Shown here piece by piece: positions 52,265 to 60,184 of a DNA stretch of 62,833 nucleotides. Numbering within the stretch: the stretch's first letter is position 1; each line of letters opens with the position of its first letter. The notes beneath the pieces were generated by a model. It was not told where the DNA came from and ran no database searches. It saw only the letters and a list, made by a program, of their open reading frames with translations. The stretch is taken from positions 1 through 62,833 of the IMG/VR virus record IMGVR_UViG_3300023184_000120; one strand, written 5' to 3'. The translations under genes and the position numbers were made by a program. The stretch comes from a virus.

Positions 52265-52451
52265 CTGATTCTTCAACTTTCTGCGCAAGGTCAATTAAAT
52301 AGCGCTCTGCGAGGGCTAGACCCTGAATAATCCCGCAGAGTTTTTGGTACTCTTCAAAAGTACGGCACGAACCCCCAGCCAAGTCATCGGCATAGTTGTT
52401 CATGTCAGTGCGTATTTTTTCACGTAATACGCGTACGAAGTCTTGGATCAT
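52257..52451 (-). CDS. Small helical protein (64 aa)
   Basis: Two-helix protein (MIQDFVRVLREKIRTDMNNYAD, then a C-containing loop, then a second long helix) conserved near phage portal genes. It overlaps portal by 4 nt and the co-chaperonin gene by 8. Possibly a portal accessory. Confidence 0.75.
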   Translation of the reverse strand: MIQDFVRVLREKIRTDMNNYADDLAGGSCRTFEEYQKLCGIIQGLALAERYLIDLAQKVEESDE

Positions 52452-54955
52452 GATTTAGGTTCCGTTTTGGGTTGGTTGCGTAACGTGTGCTGCAGTGCCG
52501 TAGTGCGTGCTTGCAAATCCATTTGCTTCTGGTTCTTTGCGATGTCAGCGCCCATTTGAATACCGGATCGCTCTTGCTCAAATTGTTGCTTGGCTTGGCT
52601 TTCTTTGATCTGTGCGCCAACACGCATAGATTCCAATTGCAGTTGACCGATGACTTTTTGTTCTTCCAACTCTTGTTTGTCGGAAGCGGCGGCGGCATCC
52701 ATCATCAACTTCTGTTTTTTCAACTCCAGCTCTTGGCCTTTAAGTTGCAACTCCTGCATCTGCAACTGCAACACGGGGTCTTGGGCTTGTTGCTGTGCCT
52801 GCATCTGAGCCGCCTTGGCTTGATCTTGTTGCAATACTTGTTGCGCGGCTTGAGCCATCATGCCCGACAAAGCAATCTCCACTTGCGGTGGCAACTTCTC
52901 GTCTTCGGGCGGTAGGGGCATACCCAGTTGTTGCTCGATCTTCTGACGCATCTGGTAACCAACGTGCTCTGCAATGTGCGCAGTGATTGCACCCATGATC
53001 TTGGGGGCTTGTGGGTTTTGGCCAATGAACTGCTGAATCAGGGGGTCTTGCAAGAGCATCATGTGCACTTGAATGTGCGAAGTATGGTCTTGATGCAAGA
53101 ACGCTTTCATGGGCTTACCCTTGAGCGTATTTTGATTTTCTTGCACTGGGTCTGTTGGCTTTTGATCGTCCTCAATGGGCACGAGTTTTTCGGCGTTCTT
53201 GATGCCCAATACGTTAAGCATGCCCCTGTGAAGTTCTGGCAAGTTGTAGATGTCCGGAGCCATCTGTGCCATCTGAATGACCGCTTGGTACTGAATAACG
53301 CGCTGAGACATGGTCGCAGCGTTGGGGTCTGACACGGGGATCACGTCCACCAAGTCGTAGTCGGCTTTTTTAGCTTTGCGAGTACCGTACTCGGGTGTGT
53401 ATGTGTAATCAGCGTCGGTGTAGTCGCGGATGATGTTCTTCAAGAGCTTAAACTCTTGCTTCAGGGCAAAGTGCACACGAGCCTGCACCGCAGTCATTAC
53501 TTTCAGTTGTCTTTCTAACAACGCAAGTGTGGTTCCCACGGGGGCCTGCGCAGACATATCGCTGACTTTCATGTCAGCAGTTGCGGCAAAACGCCTGCCT
53601 TCATCAACAATAGTCTGCATCAAGTTAAACAGCGTCTGGCTTGGCTCCTTGTATGGAAGCGGCAAGATGTTGTCGCGGATTGTGCCCGAGCCAACGTCTA
53701 CGTCTCGGAACTCTCCGGGGGCGATCGGTGTGTCGTCACCCTTGATGCGAAGACCCCGTGTCTTGAGTCCGCCGGGCAAGTTGCTGAGTGTTCCTGCATC
53801 GACAAGCTGGCGCATGAGGGATGTAGCGGATTTAGCAAAGCCTCCGATAAGATGGAACAGCCCGAAGCCGTAAGCTCCAAAACCCGGAATATATTGGTAG
53901 TGCACAAAGTGCTGGCGCTTGAGGCGAAGGTCATCTTCTTCCTTCCAGTTGCGGCGAATTGACAGGATGTCGTTAGAGCCTTTAATCAACGTGACCACGT
54001 ACGGCAGCATGATGCCGGTCTCTTCACCTGCGTCGTCTTTGTCTTCGTAACCCTCAAGGTTTAAATCAACGTGGCACTCATACAGGGTGTAGCGGTCGTC
54101 GTTCAAGTCACTAAAGCCTGTCTCTTTGTCCTTGGCTTTCTGAATGTCTGTCAGGTCTTTGGGCGAGTCTGGCAAGTCAATGTCAACGTAAAACCCAACT
54201 TGCTGGAGCTTAATAATCTCGTTCTTGGTCTTACGCATCACGTGTGTAATGCGGTAACAAGTATCCAAATCTGTTGTGCCGTACGGCAGATACATATCTT
54301 CCGCAGGAATAAACATCGACACCTGACGTCCCAAATTGGGATCGTAGTAGACCTTCTTAAACGCTGAGCCTGTGGCCGGTAGTGACCAGAGCATGCGCTC
54401 GTGTTCAGCGCGGTACTCCGTCATGACTTCCGTCAACTCGTAGTTCATGTCGTCTTCAACGTTAGACGCAACTTCTTTCATCTCTGGCGTTTCTTTGCCG
54501 ATGAGTTTGCTGCGCACAGGCCCTTGGGCTGGGAACGTCTCAGTGATTGTCTCTGCTTGAAAGCGCACAACGGCTTCTGTAATCATGGGGTGGAACACGC
54601 CGCATGCGCCGTTCCACGGTTCTGTTCTTTCCTCTATTTGAAGGCCAAGTAGTTTCAACCCATCAACGTAGGTCTTCTCCCAGTCCTTGCGGCCATTCTT
54701 GTCGTTGTCAATGTCAGACACCAAGTCCCCAGCCAACGACTGCAATGCGCCGTCTTTTATATACTCAGCCAAGTTGTCATCGAAGCCTTCTTCGGTGTCG
54801 TCCTCTCCGGGCTTGAGGCTAATCTCCATGCCGTCCATACCAATGGTAACTTCTTCGGGATCAACGATCTCGATCTCCAAGGGGGACTCTTGCTCGCCCA
54901 ACGCGTCAATGCCCAGTGGTTGTTGGTACAGCGCTTTGTCGATGTTCGTTGCCAT
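52448..54955 (-). CDS. Portal protein (835 aa)
   Basis: Large portal of short-tailed phages: an acidic N terminus, then WNGACGVFHPMITEAVVRFQAE, then helical stem and crown parts, and a Gln-rich coiled-coil C terminus (about 680-800) which may form the barrel. It forms the dodecamer for DNA entry. Directly after TerL in transcription order, the usual packaging arrangement. Confidence 0.92.
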   Translation of the reverse strand: MATNIDKALYQQPLGIDALGEQESPLEIEIVDPEEVTIGMDGMEISLKPGEDDTEEGFDDNLAEYIKDGALQSLAGDLVSDIDNDKNGRKDWEKTYVDGLKLLGLQIEERTEPWNGACGVFHPMITEAVVRFQAETITETFPAQGPVRSKLIGKETPEMKEVASNVEDDMNYELTEVMTEYRAEHERMLWSLPATGSAFKKVYYDPNLGRQVSMFIPAEDMYLPYGTTDLDTCYRITHVMRKTKNEIIKLQQVGFYVDIDLPDSPKDLTDIQKAKDKETGFSDLNDDRYTLYECHVDLNLEGYEDKDDAGEETGIMLPYVVTLIKGSNDILSIRRNWKEEDDLRLKRQHFVHYQYIPGFGAYGFGLFHLIGGFAKSATSLMRQLVDAGTLSNLPGGLKTRGLRIKGDDTPIAPGEFRDVDVGSGTIRDNILPLPYKEPSQTLFNLMQTIVDEGRRFAATADMKVSDMSAQAPVGTTLALLERQLKVMTAVQARVHFALKQEFKLLKNIIRDYTDADYTYTPEYGTRKAKKADYDLVDVIPVSDPNAATMSQRVIQYQAVIQMAQMAPDIYNLPELHRGMLNVLGIKNAEKLVPIEDDQKPTDPVQENQNTLKGKPMKAFLHQDHTSHIQVHMMLLQDPLIQQFIGQNPQAPKIMGAITAHIAEHVGYQMRQKIEQQLGMPLPPEDEKLPPQVEIALSGMMAQAAQQVLQQDQAKAAQMQAQQQAQDPVLQLQMQELQLKGQELELKKQKLMMDAAAASDKQELEEQKVIGQLQLESMRVGAQIKESQAKQQFEQERSGIQMGADIAKNQKQMDLQARTTALQHTLRNQPKTEPKS

Positions 54956-54963
54956 GTGTGTTC

Positions 54964-56505
54964 CTAGTAGTATTCGTATTTCCTGCGGCGAAAGATCTCA
55001 AGGTCATCTTTCTCATCCGTGTCCAAACTGATAAAGCCGCCTTGCCTAAAGCGCAGCAGCGCCTGTGTTGTCGTGTCCACGTAGTCGTCATGCTCCCCAA
55101 CTGGGAACGCGGCCATCTCTTCAATCACTTCCCGTGCCCAGCGTGTATCGGGTGCCCAGACTTTACCTGAACTGAACAAATCTGCAACCGCGTTGACACG
55201 CACCATCTTGTCGTTGCCCCTTGATGGGCTAAATTCTTGGACTGGGATCCCCAGTGCCCTAAGTTCTTGGATCAGTGGTGCGCCAGCCGCCTTTTTCTCC
55301 ACAATGAACGCGTCGGGTTCCCACTCTTTGTACTGTTTGAGCGCAACGACCTTGAGTTCGGGAAAAGCCATCCGGTCTTTGAACGCATCCAAAAGAATAA
55401 GCTGTGGTGAATCATTTTCTTCCTCGTTGTAGAAGATGCCCCACGTGGTGCAGGCTGAGTAGTCGGAGTTGTTCTTGGTTTCAAACGCCGTATCCCAAGA
55501 CTGAATGACGTATTCGCACTTTGGCGGGTCGTCGTGCTCCCAAATACGCCACATTTTACGGCTCACAATGGCCGAGTTCTCGCTTGTAGGCTGCTGCATG
55601 TACTGCGCGTTCCAATAACGCGGGTCAATACTGGCTTTTGTCGATTTCAACGCCTCAAGTGACCACTGCTCTGGCCATAGGGACTTCTCGTCGTCTTCGT
55701 TCTCGTTCAAAATGGCCGGCAACTCCACAATCTCCCATGGAACAGCCTCTGGATTCTTAGTCTGGTAGTCAATCAGGCGCCCAGTCAGGTCTAACAGCGA
55801 CCAACGGGTCATCACAATGATAATCCCACCGCCCGGCATCAAACGCTGCAAGGGGCCAGTCTGGAACCAAGACCAAGCTGTATCAAACGCGAGTCTAGAG
55901 TTGGATTTTACGTCCTGCTCCGAGTGAGGATCATCAATAACGAACAGATCAGCACCACGACCAGCAAGAGCGCCCCCGACACCAGCAGCGTAGTACTGAC
56001 CGCCAGCGCTTGTAGACCACTTACCGGCAGCCTTCTGGTCATCTGCCACCATAGTGTTGGGGAAAACTTCACGGTAATCCTCCGAATCGATCAAGTTCCT
56101 GATGCGCCGCCCAAAATCTTCCGACAAACCCGCAGTGTGCGTGCCCATAATGATCTTCTTCTCAGGGTACTTGCCTAAAAAATAAGCAGGGAACAGGTAT
56201 GAGGAGAACTCAGACTTACCCATACGAGGCGCGATGTTGATAATCACGCGCTTTTTGCGTCCTTCAACCACATCTGTGAAGATTTTGGCCAGCTTCTTGT
56301 GGTGTGGGCCGATCTTAAAGCCCGGATATACGGCAGTAGCGAATCCCAACATGTTTGTTTTAGCCGCCTGCAGTTTGGCGCGGGACTCCCGAAGCTCTAG
56401 GTCATTAAACAACTCCATCTTTTCTTTGACGCTCATGTGCGGCAGAGCCTTGGCCATAGCCTCTAGCTCAAGTTTGGTCAGTGTTGTGAAGTTTTCAGGC
56501 TTCAT
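54964..56505 (-). CDS. Large terminase subunit
   Basis: 513 residues. ATPase: Walker A APRMGKS (92-98), Walker B LFVIDD (D191-D192 and nearby), coupling motif MTRWS. Nuclease: SWDTA (D338), EKKAAG (E403) and DDYVD (D473, D474, D477), all acidic residues present. It cuts and translocates genome DNA into the prohead. The end specificity (cos, pac or direct repeats) cannot be told from the sequence. Confidence 0.96.
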   Translation of the reverse strand: MKPENFTTLTKLELEAMAKALPHMSVKEKMELFNDLELRESRAKLQAAKTNMLGFATAVYPGFKIGPHHKKLAKIFTDVVEGRKKRVIINIAPRMGKSEFSSYLFPAYFLGKYPEKKIIMGTHTAGLSEDFGRRIRNLIDSEDYREVFPNTMVADDQKAAGKWSTSAGGQYYAAGVGGALAGRGADLFVIDDPHSEQDVKSNSRLAFDTAWSWFQTGPLQRLMPGGGIIIVMTRWSLLDLTGRLIDYQTKNPEAVPWEIVELPAILNENEDDEKSLWPEQWSLEALKSTKASIDPRYWNAQYMQQPTSENSAIVSRKMWRIWEHDDPPKCEYVIQSWDTAFETKNNSDYSACTTWGIFYNEEENDSPQLILLDAFKDRMAFPELKVVALKQYKEWEPDAFIVEKKAAGAPLIQELRALGIPVQEFSPSRGNDKMVRVNAVADLFSSGKVWAPDTRWAREVIEEMAAFPVGEHDDYVDTTTQALLRFRQGGFISLDTDEKDDLEIFRRRKYEYY

Positions 56506-57076
56506 CTGTCTTCTCTTGCGTCACATCAACCACATCGATCACACCCATGAACCTGTTGAGCTTGTCTTTAATGCGTGTCTCTAGCTCTACGTCCGACATG
56601 GTTTCTTTTTTGACCTCAACCCGTTCAGTAAACAGCGCCACCTCCGTCACCGTCCCCAACATCTGCAATGCTTTAAGGCGTATGCGTGCGTCTGGATGTT
56701 TGACTTCGTCTAGGATCTTAGCCACTGCGTAGCCCCTAAGCTCTCTGGCCTGCTCGACAAACGCCCAATCGTAGGCAGTGAGCATACCCACTAAATGCTG
56801 CACCGCAGCAGGAGCCTTAATGTTAGCAAGCGCTTGCTGTGTGTTCTGTGGTGGCTGGCCTGTGACTAAAGAAGCAAAGGAATTCCTTGCCGCCTGAGCG
56901 TCTGCCTTGGACTCTGCTTCATCGTCGTCTAGCTCTAACTCTTTTAGCCAGTTTGCCGTTTGGACTTGTGCGTCAATGATGTCTGCTGGCGCTGCGTCAG
57001 CAAAAGGCAACGGCGTAGCCGTGGTCATATCGACCACGCTTGGTTCAAACTCGCCGTTAATCAAATGTTCTAGCAT
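56495..57076 (-). CDS. Small terminase subunit
   Basis: 193 residues. The helical middle (AAVQHLVGMLTAYDWAFVEQA) and the conserved C-terminal region (HPDARIRLKALQMLGTVTEVALFTERVEV) match small terminases placed before TerL in phages. It recognises the packaging site, possibly in the adjacent non-coding hub. Overlaps TerL by 11 nt. Confidence 0.8.
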   Translation of the reverse strand: MLEHLINGEFEPSVVDMTTATPLPFADAAPADIIDAQVQTANWLKELELDDDEAESKADAQAARNSFASLVTGQPPQNTQQALANIKAPAAVQHLVGMLTAYDWAFVEQARELRGYAVAKILDEVKHPDARIRLKALQMLGTVTEVALFTERVEVKKETMSDVELETRIKDKLNRFMGVIDVVDVTQEKTDEA

Positions 57077-57158
57077 TGCGTAGGTTGGCGCCGGAGCTGC
57101 CCCTGCGGGCGCTCACTTGGCGCTTGTTGCCTCGTTGCAGTTAGTGTACACTTCTTTT

Positions 57159-57253
57159 CGGCAATGGTGCAAGTTTTTGTTCTGTTGCTTCTCCTTGATG
57201 GATGGTTGCCATCCTCTTTGCCCCACTAGTTGACGCTGGTGGGGCATTTTTTT
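57159..57253 (+). ncRNA. Candidate small RNA from plus strand of hub
   Basis: A plausible promoter (TTGTTG 57124-57129, 17-nt spacer, TACACT 57147-57152) is followed about 95 nt later by a perfect rightward terminator, with no open reading frame between. This predicts a short transcript of about 95 nt that ends in the terminator hairpin. It lies opposite the leader of the late operon. Confidence 0.35.
57219..57253 (+). terminator. Strong rightward terminator in hub
   Basis: TGCCCCAC (57219-57226), 12-nt loop, GTGGGGCA (57239-57246), then seven T. A textbook rho-independent terminator on the plus strand, although no plus-strand gene precedes it. On the minus strand it lacks a T-run at the right side. 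It could insulate the early arm from read-through or end a small RNA. Confidence 0.9.
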
Positions 57254-57272
57254 ATATAGTATTGTCCAACGT

Positions 57273-57301
57273 TTGACATGGTACCTTAGAAATTTTTTAA
57301 A
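57273..57301 (+). promoter_or_regulatory. Candidate early promoter (TTGACA)
   Basis: TTGACA (57273-57278), a perfect -35 element, then 17-18 nt to TTTAAA/TTAAAA (57296-57301) in an AT-rich stretch. It lies shortly after the terminator and points toward the early arm. TGTCCAAC (57263-57270) lies right before it. Confidence 0.45.
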
Positions 57302-57400
57302 ATTTTATGGGGGGTGGGGTGTTGCGGTCAGGAATTTGAAAAATTGGATTTGTGGTTATGAAACAGTGTTTATAGCCGCTAGCTACCACGTTCTCACATA

Positions 57401-57422
57401 GGGGAGTGGGGGATGGGTGGGG
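57401..57422 (+). other. G-quadruplex motif
   Basis: Four G-runs (GGGG 57401-57404, GGGGG 57408-57412, GGG 57415-57417, GGGG 57419-57422) separated by loops of 3, 2 and 1 nt, so it fits the strict G4 rule. A second G-rich tract (GGGGGGTGGGG) lies at 57309-57319. Both are in the non-coding hub between late and early arms. Confidence 0.7.
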
Positions 57423-57469
57423 TTCTTTGTATTCAGATATAGCCCCCAAAGCAGAATAAAGTACCCATT

Positions 57470-57478
57470 TGGTAATAT
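57470..57478 (+). promoter_or_regulatory. Candidate extended -10 promoter
   Basis: TGG directly before TAATAT (57473-57478) gives an extended -10 element, with no good -35. The transcript would start near 57485, exactly at the first of two tandem hairpins. It would drive the 57563 gene. Confidence 0.35.
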
Positions 57479-57484
57479 AGAGAC

Positions 57485-57530
57485 ATCGGTTGGGAGATAG
57501 CCCAGCCGATACGGGGAGACATTCTCCCCG
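57485..57530 (+). repeat. Tandem leader hairpins, incl. GGGGAGA hairpin copy 3
   Basis: First hairpin: ATCGG (57485-57489) with CCGAT (57506-57510), continued by TGGG/CCCA. Second: CGGGGAGA (57512-57519), loop CAT, TCTCCCCG (57523-57530). They lie in the leader of the 57563 gene. The SD (AAGGAG 57551-57556) is outside both. Confidence 0.75.
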
Positions 57531-57562
57531 ATACAACCATTAGTCAATTCAAGGAGAACACC

Positions 57563-58033
57563 ATGACTAAAGCTAAAGCAATCACACTTTCATTCGAGCA
57601 ATTCGCAGAGGGCTGTGGCAGATCAGATGGCATGACACTCAACGCAAGTGATGAGTACCACAAGCAATACCTACGGCTAGACTCTGACGGCAAGGCGAAC
57701 TGGGAACAACGCTATGTGTGCAACTACATTGTCGGCTACACCGATTCACGCAAGACCATGCCAAGCATGACGCTCAAGCAAGCAACTGATGCCTTCGGCA
57801 TGAAGCGCACAGAACGCTCACGCAACGAGGAACTAGCCGTCAATGCGGGCAAGGCAAAGTTCCGCTACCACATCAGTCGCCCTGAGAAATCAAGTGGCAA
57901 GAAACCTGTGGTGCGCTTCACCGCAGAGCAACGCACCGCTTGCGACAATGCCTTGGCATCTTTCCCTGCTACCAAGCTTGCAGATCAGATCAAGATGTTG
58001 CGTGCTTACCTGACTTCTTTAGAAGCTCAATAA
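57563..58033 (+). CDS. Early protein of unknown function (156 aa)
   Basis: First gene of the early arm, starting behind AAGGAG. Mixed alpha/beta with a conserved-looking basic middle (MKRTERSRNEELAVNAGKAK) and a helical end (DQIKMLRAYLTSLE). Not recognised. As first early gene it may act on host functions. A GGGGAGA hairpin begins 3 nt after its stop. Confidence 0.75.
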   Translation: MTKAKAITLSFEQFAEGCGRSDGMTLNASDEYHKQYLRLDSDGKANWEQRYVCNYIVGYTDSRKTMPSMTLKQATDAFGMKRTERSRNEELAVNAGKAKFRYHISRPEKSSGKKPVVRFTAEQRTACDNALASFPATKLADQIKMLRAYLTSLEAQ

Positions 58034-58036
58034 TCT

Positions 58037-58053
58037 GGGGAGACTTTCTCCCC
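58037..58053. repeat. GGGGAGA/TCTCCCC hairpin, copy 4
   Basis: GGGGAGA (58037-58043), CTT, TCTCCCC (58047-58053), directly after the stop of the 57563 gene. The same loop CTT occurs at 59585-59601. It is followed by a separate true terminator. Confidence 0.8.
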
Positions 58054-58065
58054 GATTCTCCAGAT

Positions 58066-58100
58066 CACCGCAAGGGCGAGGCTCTTGCGGTGTTTCTTTT
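58066..58100 (+). terminator. Rho-independent terminator
   Basis: CACCGCAAG (58066-58074), 9-nt loop, CTTGCGGTG (58084-58092), then TTTCTTTT. A 9-bp stem with T-rich tail. It ends or reduces the transcript of the 57563 gene. Confidence 0.85.
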
Positions 58101-58145
58101 CCTGTCCAATTCGTTTCACTCAATAATCTCAAGGAGTCAATAATC

Positions 58146-58244
58146 ATGAGCAAACAACACCTTTCCCTCATCAAACAGATCATGTATCACGCATATCGTG
58201 AGGCGTGCCGTAACAACCGCCCCATGTCAATCATCATTCGTTGA
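58146..58244 (+). CDS. Micropeptide (32 aa)
   Basis: ATG 58146 behind AAGGAG (58131-58135). Sequence begins MSKQHLSLIKQIMYHAYREA and ends MSIIIR. The product is basic. A good SD and close spacing to the next gene (which has AAAGGAG before it) support it. Function unknown. Confidence 0.6.
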   Translation: MSKQHLSLIKQIMYHAYREACRNNRPMSIIIR

Positions 58245-58256
58245 AAGGAGATCGTC

Positions 58257-58496
58257 ATGCGTAACCTCATTCAGCCCATCACAAAAGAGCGTGGCACTAT
58301 TCGTGTCGGTGGCTTTGACTACCATATGCAAACCATCAGCTACGGCTCACAGAACCACATCCATGTCTTTCGCAAGCAAGCACCGCACAAGCGAGGGCTT
58401 GTCTTCCTCAACGCACAGGAATACATAGCATGGATGAACAATAGTGCTCAACTAAAGCTGCCTTTTGGGGAGACTTCCTCCCCAACTGCACTATAG
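58257..58496 (+). CDS. Small early protein (79 aa)
   Basis: ATG 58257 behind AAAGGAG (58244-58250). The product is alpha/beta with GGFDYHMQTISYGSQNHIHVF and AQEYIAWMN. Its last codons lie in the GGGGAG hairpin (FGETSSP). Function unknown. Confidence 0.75.
   Translation: MRNLIQPITKERGTIRVGGFDYHMQTISYGSQNHIHVFRKQAPHKRGLVFLNAQEYIAWMNNSAQLKLPFGETSSPTAL
58465..58485. repeat. GGGGAG/CTCCCC hairpin, copy 5 (in coding sequence)
   Basis: TTGGGGAG (58465-58472), loop ACTTC, CTCCCCAA (58478-58485). It lies in the 3' end of the 79-aa gene in frame GGG GAG ACT TCC TCC CC. Confidence 0.8.
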
Positions 58497-58526
58497 TGCG
58501 AGATTATTGAGGCAAAAAACAAGACA

Positions 58527-58833
58527 CGGCCAAATGTCCAACACTACAACCCGTTGACTAATTTGCGTGTAACCCTCTAACCCGCATGAACACTAGCGTT
58601 GCGCAAAAACTGTCCTTTCTATCTATCTATATAATATATAAATAGATATAGATATGTATGTATCAGGGGGTGAGCATTTCCGCTTTCTCAAAGACTTTCT
58701 TTTTTTGTTTGGCTATAGCCGTTCAGAAATAAGGTAGATACATCGGACACTTTTCGTGCTAAGCTAGCACTGGTGCGGGTTCAGAACCTACACGCTTCTT
58801 AGTCCACGCCCTGTAGTGTTGGACATTTGGCCG
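58527..58833. repeat. Non-coding block flanked by perfect 22-bp inverted repeats
   Basis: Left repeat 58527-58548 and right repeat 58812-58833 are exact reverse complements over 22 nt (core AATGTCCAACAC). The 263-nt interior has no gene. It holds an AT-rich repeat stretch (58617-58664), a T-rich tract (58700-58711), a GGCTATAGCC palindrome and a GTGCTA-AGC-TAGCAC hairpin. This is origin-like or a control region. There is no sign of a transposase. Confidence 0.75.
58617..58664. repeat. AT-rich (CTAT/ATAG) repeat stretch
   Basis: Short tandem CTAT units followed by ATAG/TATG units that are partly complementary to them. Almost free of G and C over about 45 nt. It could melt easily (unwinding element) or form an imperfect hairpin inside the inverted-repeat block. 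Confidence 0.7.
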
Positions 58834-58860
58834 CCCCTCAATTTTGGAGTCAATAATCTC

Positions 58861-59565
58861 ATGTACGAAACCTACATCAAACTTACGCCTAACGAGTTAC
58901 ACAACCGCTTGGTCGAGCGCAAGCTACACGAATCCGAGATCGAACGCATCAAGGCAGAGGTAGCTGACCTCAAGGAATCCTTGCGGGTGAGCAGAATAAC
59001 CAAAACCCAGCGGGAAGCCGAATGGCTTAAGGTGCTGCAACCCCTGCGCTACGAGATCAATAATGCCAAGGTTGGCATGAAATACGGCGGGGAGAAAGTC
59101 TCCCCAGAACGGGCGCTAGCTTTCAGCGAATACATACGCATCATGGAGAAGCTCGTGGCTATGCTCGATGCCCCATCGAAGGCACTCGATCACACGCCCA
59201 TACAGATAGCCCGTGACAAGGGACTGCCCAACGATGGCGAGCACTGGACAGACTGGATACCGGCACGGGTCAAAGACAAGATAGCCTTGCTGTTTGACGC
59301 AGTACCCATCACACCAAGGGGCAAGCGCAAGATACCCTTCCAACGCACGATGCTGCCCCACCAGCACGAGACAGCCAAGGTGAGATTATTGACCAAGACA
59401 AGAAAGGAGATGGAATCCATCATGCGTCAAGCTGGAATCCAGCCTACGCAAGCACGCTTAGACAAGATAGCCAAGATGAAGCGAGCACTCAAGATTATTG
59501 AGGCGCTCGATAAGAACGAAGCAGTGCCAGCTACATGGACAAAACTAAACCTAGGGGGGGACTAA
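58861..59565 (+). CDS. Early helical protein (234 aa)
   Basis: ATG 58861 is chosen with GGAG 58846-58849. A TTG at 58816 is in frame but lies inside the inverted repeat. The first 80 residues form a coiled coil (RLVERKLHESEIERIKAEVADL). Basic patches and a C-terminal helix pair follow. It contains a GGGGAGA hairpin in frame (YGGEKVSP). Possibly a DNA-binding or replication protein next to the origin-like block. Not recognised. Confidence 0.7.
   Translation: MYETYIKLTPNELHNRLVERKLHESEIERIKAEVADLKESLRVSRITKTQREAEWLKVLQPLRYEINNAKVGMKYGGEKVSPERALAFSEYIRIMEKLVAMLDAPSKALDHTPIQIARDKGLPNDGEHWTDWIPARVKDKIALLFDAVPITPRGKRKIPFQRTMLPHQHETAKVRLLTKTRKEMESIMRQAGIQPTQARLDKIAKMKRALKIIEALDKNEAVPATWTKLNLGGD
59089..59105. 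repeat. GGGGAGA/TCTCCCC hairpin, copy 6 (in coding sequence)
   Basis: GGGGAGA (59089-59095), AAG, TCTCCCC (59099-59105). It lies inside the 234-aa gene in frame GGG GAG AAA GTC TCC CC (GEKVSP). Confidence 0.8.
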
Positions 59566-59584
59566 CTACTGTCAACAAATCTTT

Positions 59585-59601
59585 GGGGAGACTTTCTCCC
59601 C
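59585..59601. repeat. GGGGAGA/TCTCCCC hairpin, copy 7
   Basis: GGGGAGA (59585-59591), CTT, TCTCCCC (59595-59601), in the intergenic gap 59566-59664, 19 nt after the stop of the 234-aa gene. The rest of the gap holds only an SD and no gene. Confidence 0.8.
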
Positions 59602-59664
59602 GAAATGTTCGGCGCTTGGGCAATGCCGTTCACCATCCGCAACCTGCCTACAAGGAGAATCAAA

Positions 59665-59907
59665 ATGAAACTATCCGTAACCATGCTTGACAACAACACC
59701 AAGAGTGCCGTCATCAATGTCGGAAAAAACAACGGGTATATCGAGGCTTTTGTGTGGGAGGGTATTTTGAGCCTCTACGTGTTTAACAAAGAAGGTGACG
59801 TAGTGCATAACTATGCCATCACAGCCAAGGACTTGCGTGCAGAAGGCGGTTGCACTACGCCTAAGTTCGAGCCTGCACAAGAACACTACGAAGGAGAATC
59901 AAAATGA
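59665..59907 (+). CDS. Small early protein (80 aa)
   Basis: ATG 59665 with AAGGAG (59652-59657) is preferred over an in-frame ATG at 59605 that lacks an SD. The product is beta-rich at the start (SVTMLDNNTKSAVINVG) and acidic at the end. Overlaps the next gene by 4 nt. Function unknown. Confidence 0.75.
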   Translation: MKLSVTMLDNNTKSAVINVGKNNGYIEAFVWEGILSLYVFNKEGDVVHNYAITAKDLRAEGGCTTPKFEPAQEHYEGESK

Positions 59908-60182
59908 ATTATGAAGGACAAGCTAAAGAGTGGATACAAGACGCACCGCAAATAGACATCCATATTGGGCGGTTCACGCTCAGATTCAAATTGACCATCG
60001 ACAGAGATTGGGGCTGGGCTTGGGAGTATATGAGTTGGCTTGTGCCAGACGATTTCCGAGGCTCGCCTGAGGAGGAGTATTTCTTCGAGCTTTTTGATGA
60101 TTCAAACGCCAGTACGCACGACATGGATTTCATTGACGTACTACTCAAAGAAATGAAAGAGAAACCATTTAAAGGAGAGTGA
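59904..60182 (+). CDS. Small acidic Trp-rich protein (92 aa)
   Basis: GAAGGAG precedes ATG 59904. Trp-rich centre (DWGWAWEYMSWLVPDD) and acidic C-terminal half (EEEYFFELFDDSNAS). Could be a DNA mimic or a host-protein inhibitor, but no family is recognised. Coupled to its neighbours. Confidence 0.75.
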   Translation: MNYEGQAKEWIQDAPQIDIHIGRFTLRFKLTIDRDWGWAWEYMSWLVPDDFRGSPEEEYFFELFDDSNASTHDMDFIDVLLKEMKEKPFKGE

Positions 60183-60184
60183 GC

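Noticed and set aside
57297-57536. Minus-strand ORF of 79 codons in the hub
   Set aside because: Biased composition from the G-rich tracts, no SD and no motif. Treated as non-coding.
58760-58800. tRNA-like look of the GGTTC-A-GAACC segment in the origin-like block
   Set aside because: No acceptor stem, anticodon arm or CCA could be arranged around it. It reads as a short palindrome.
58816-58860. TTG start at 58816 for the 234-aa gene
   Set aside because: It falls inside the right inverted repeat and has no SD, whereas ATG 58861 has GGAG upstream.
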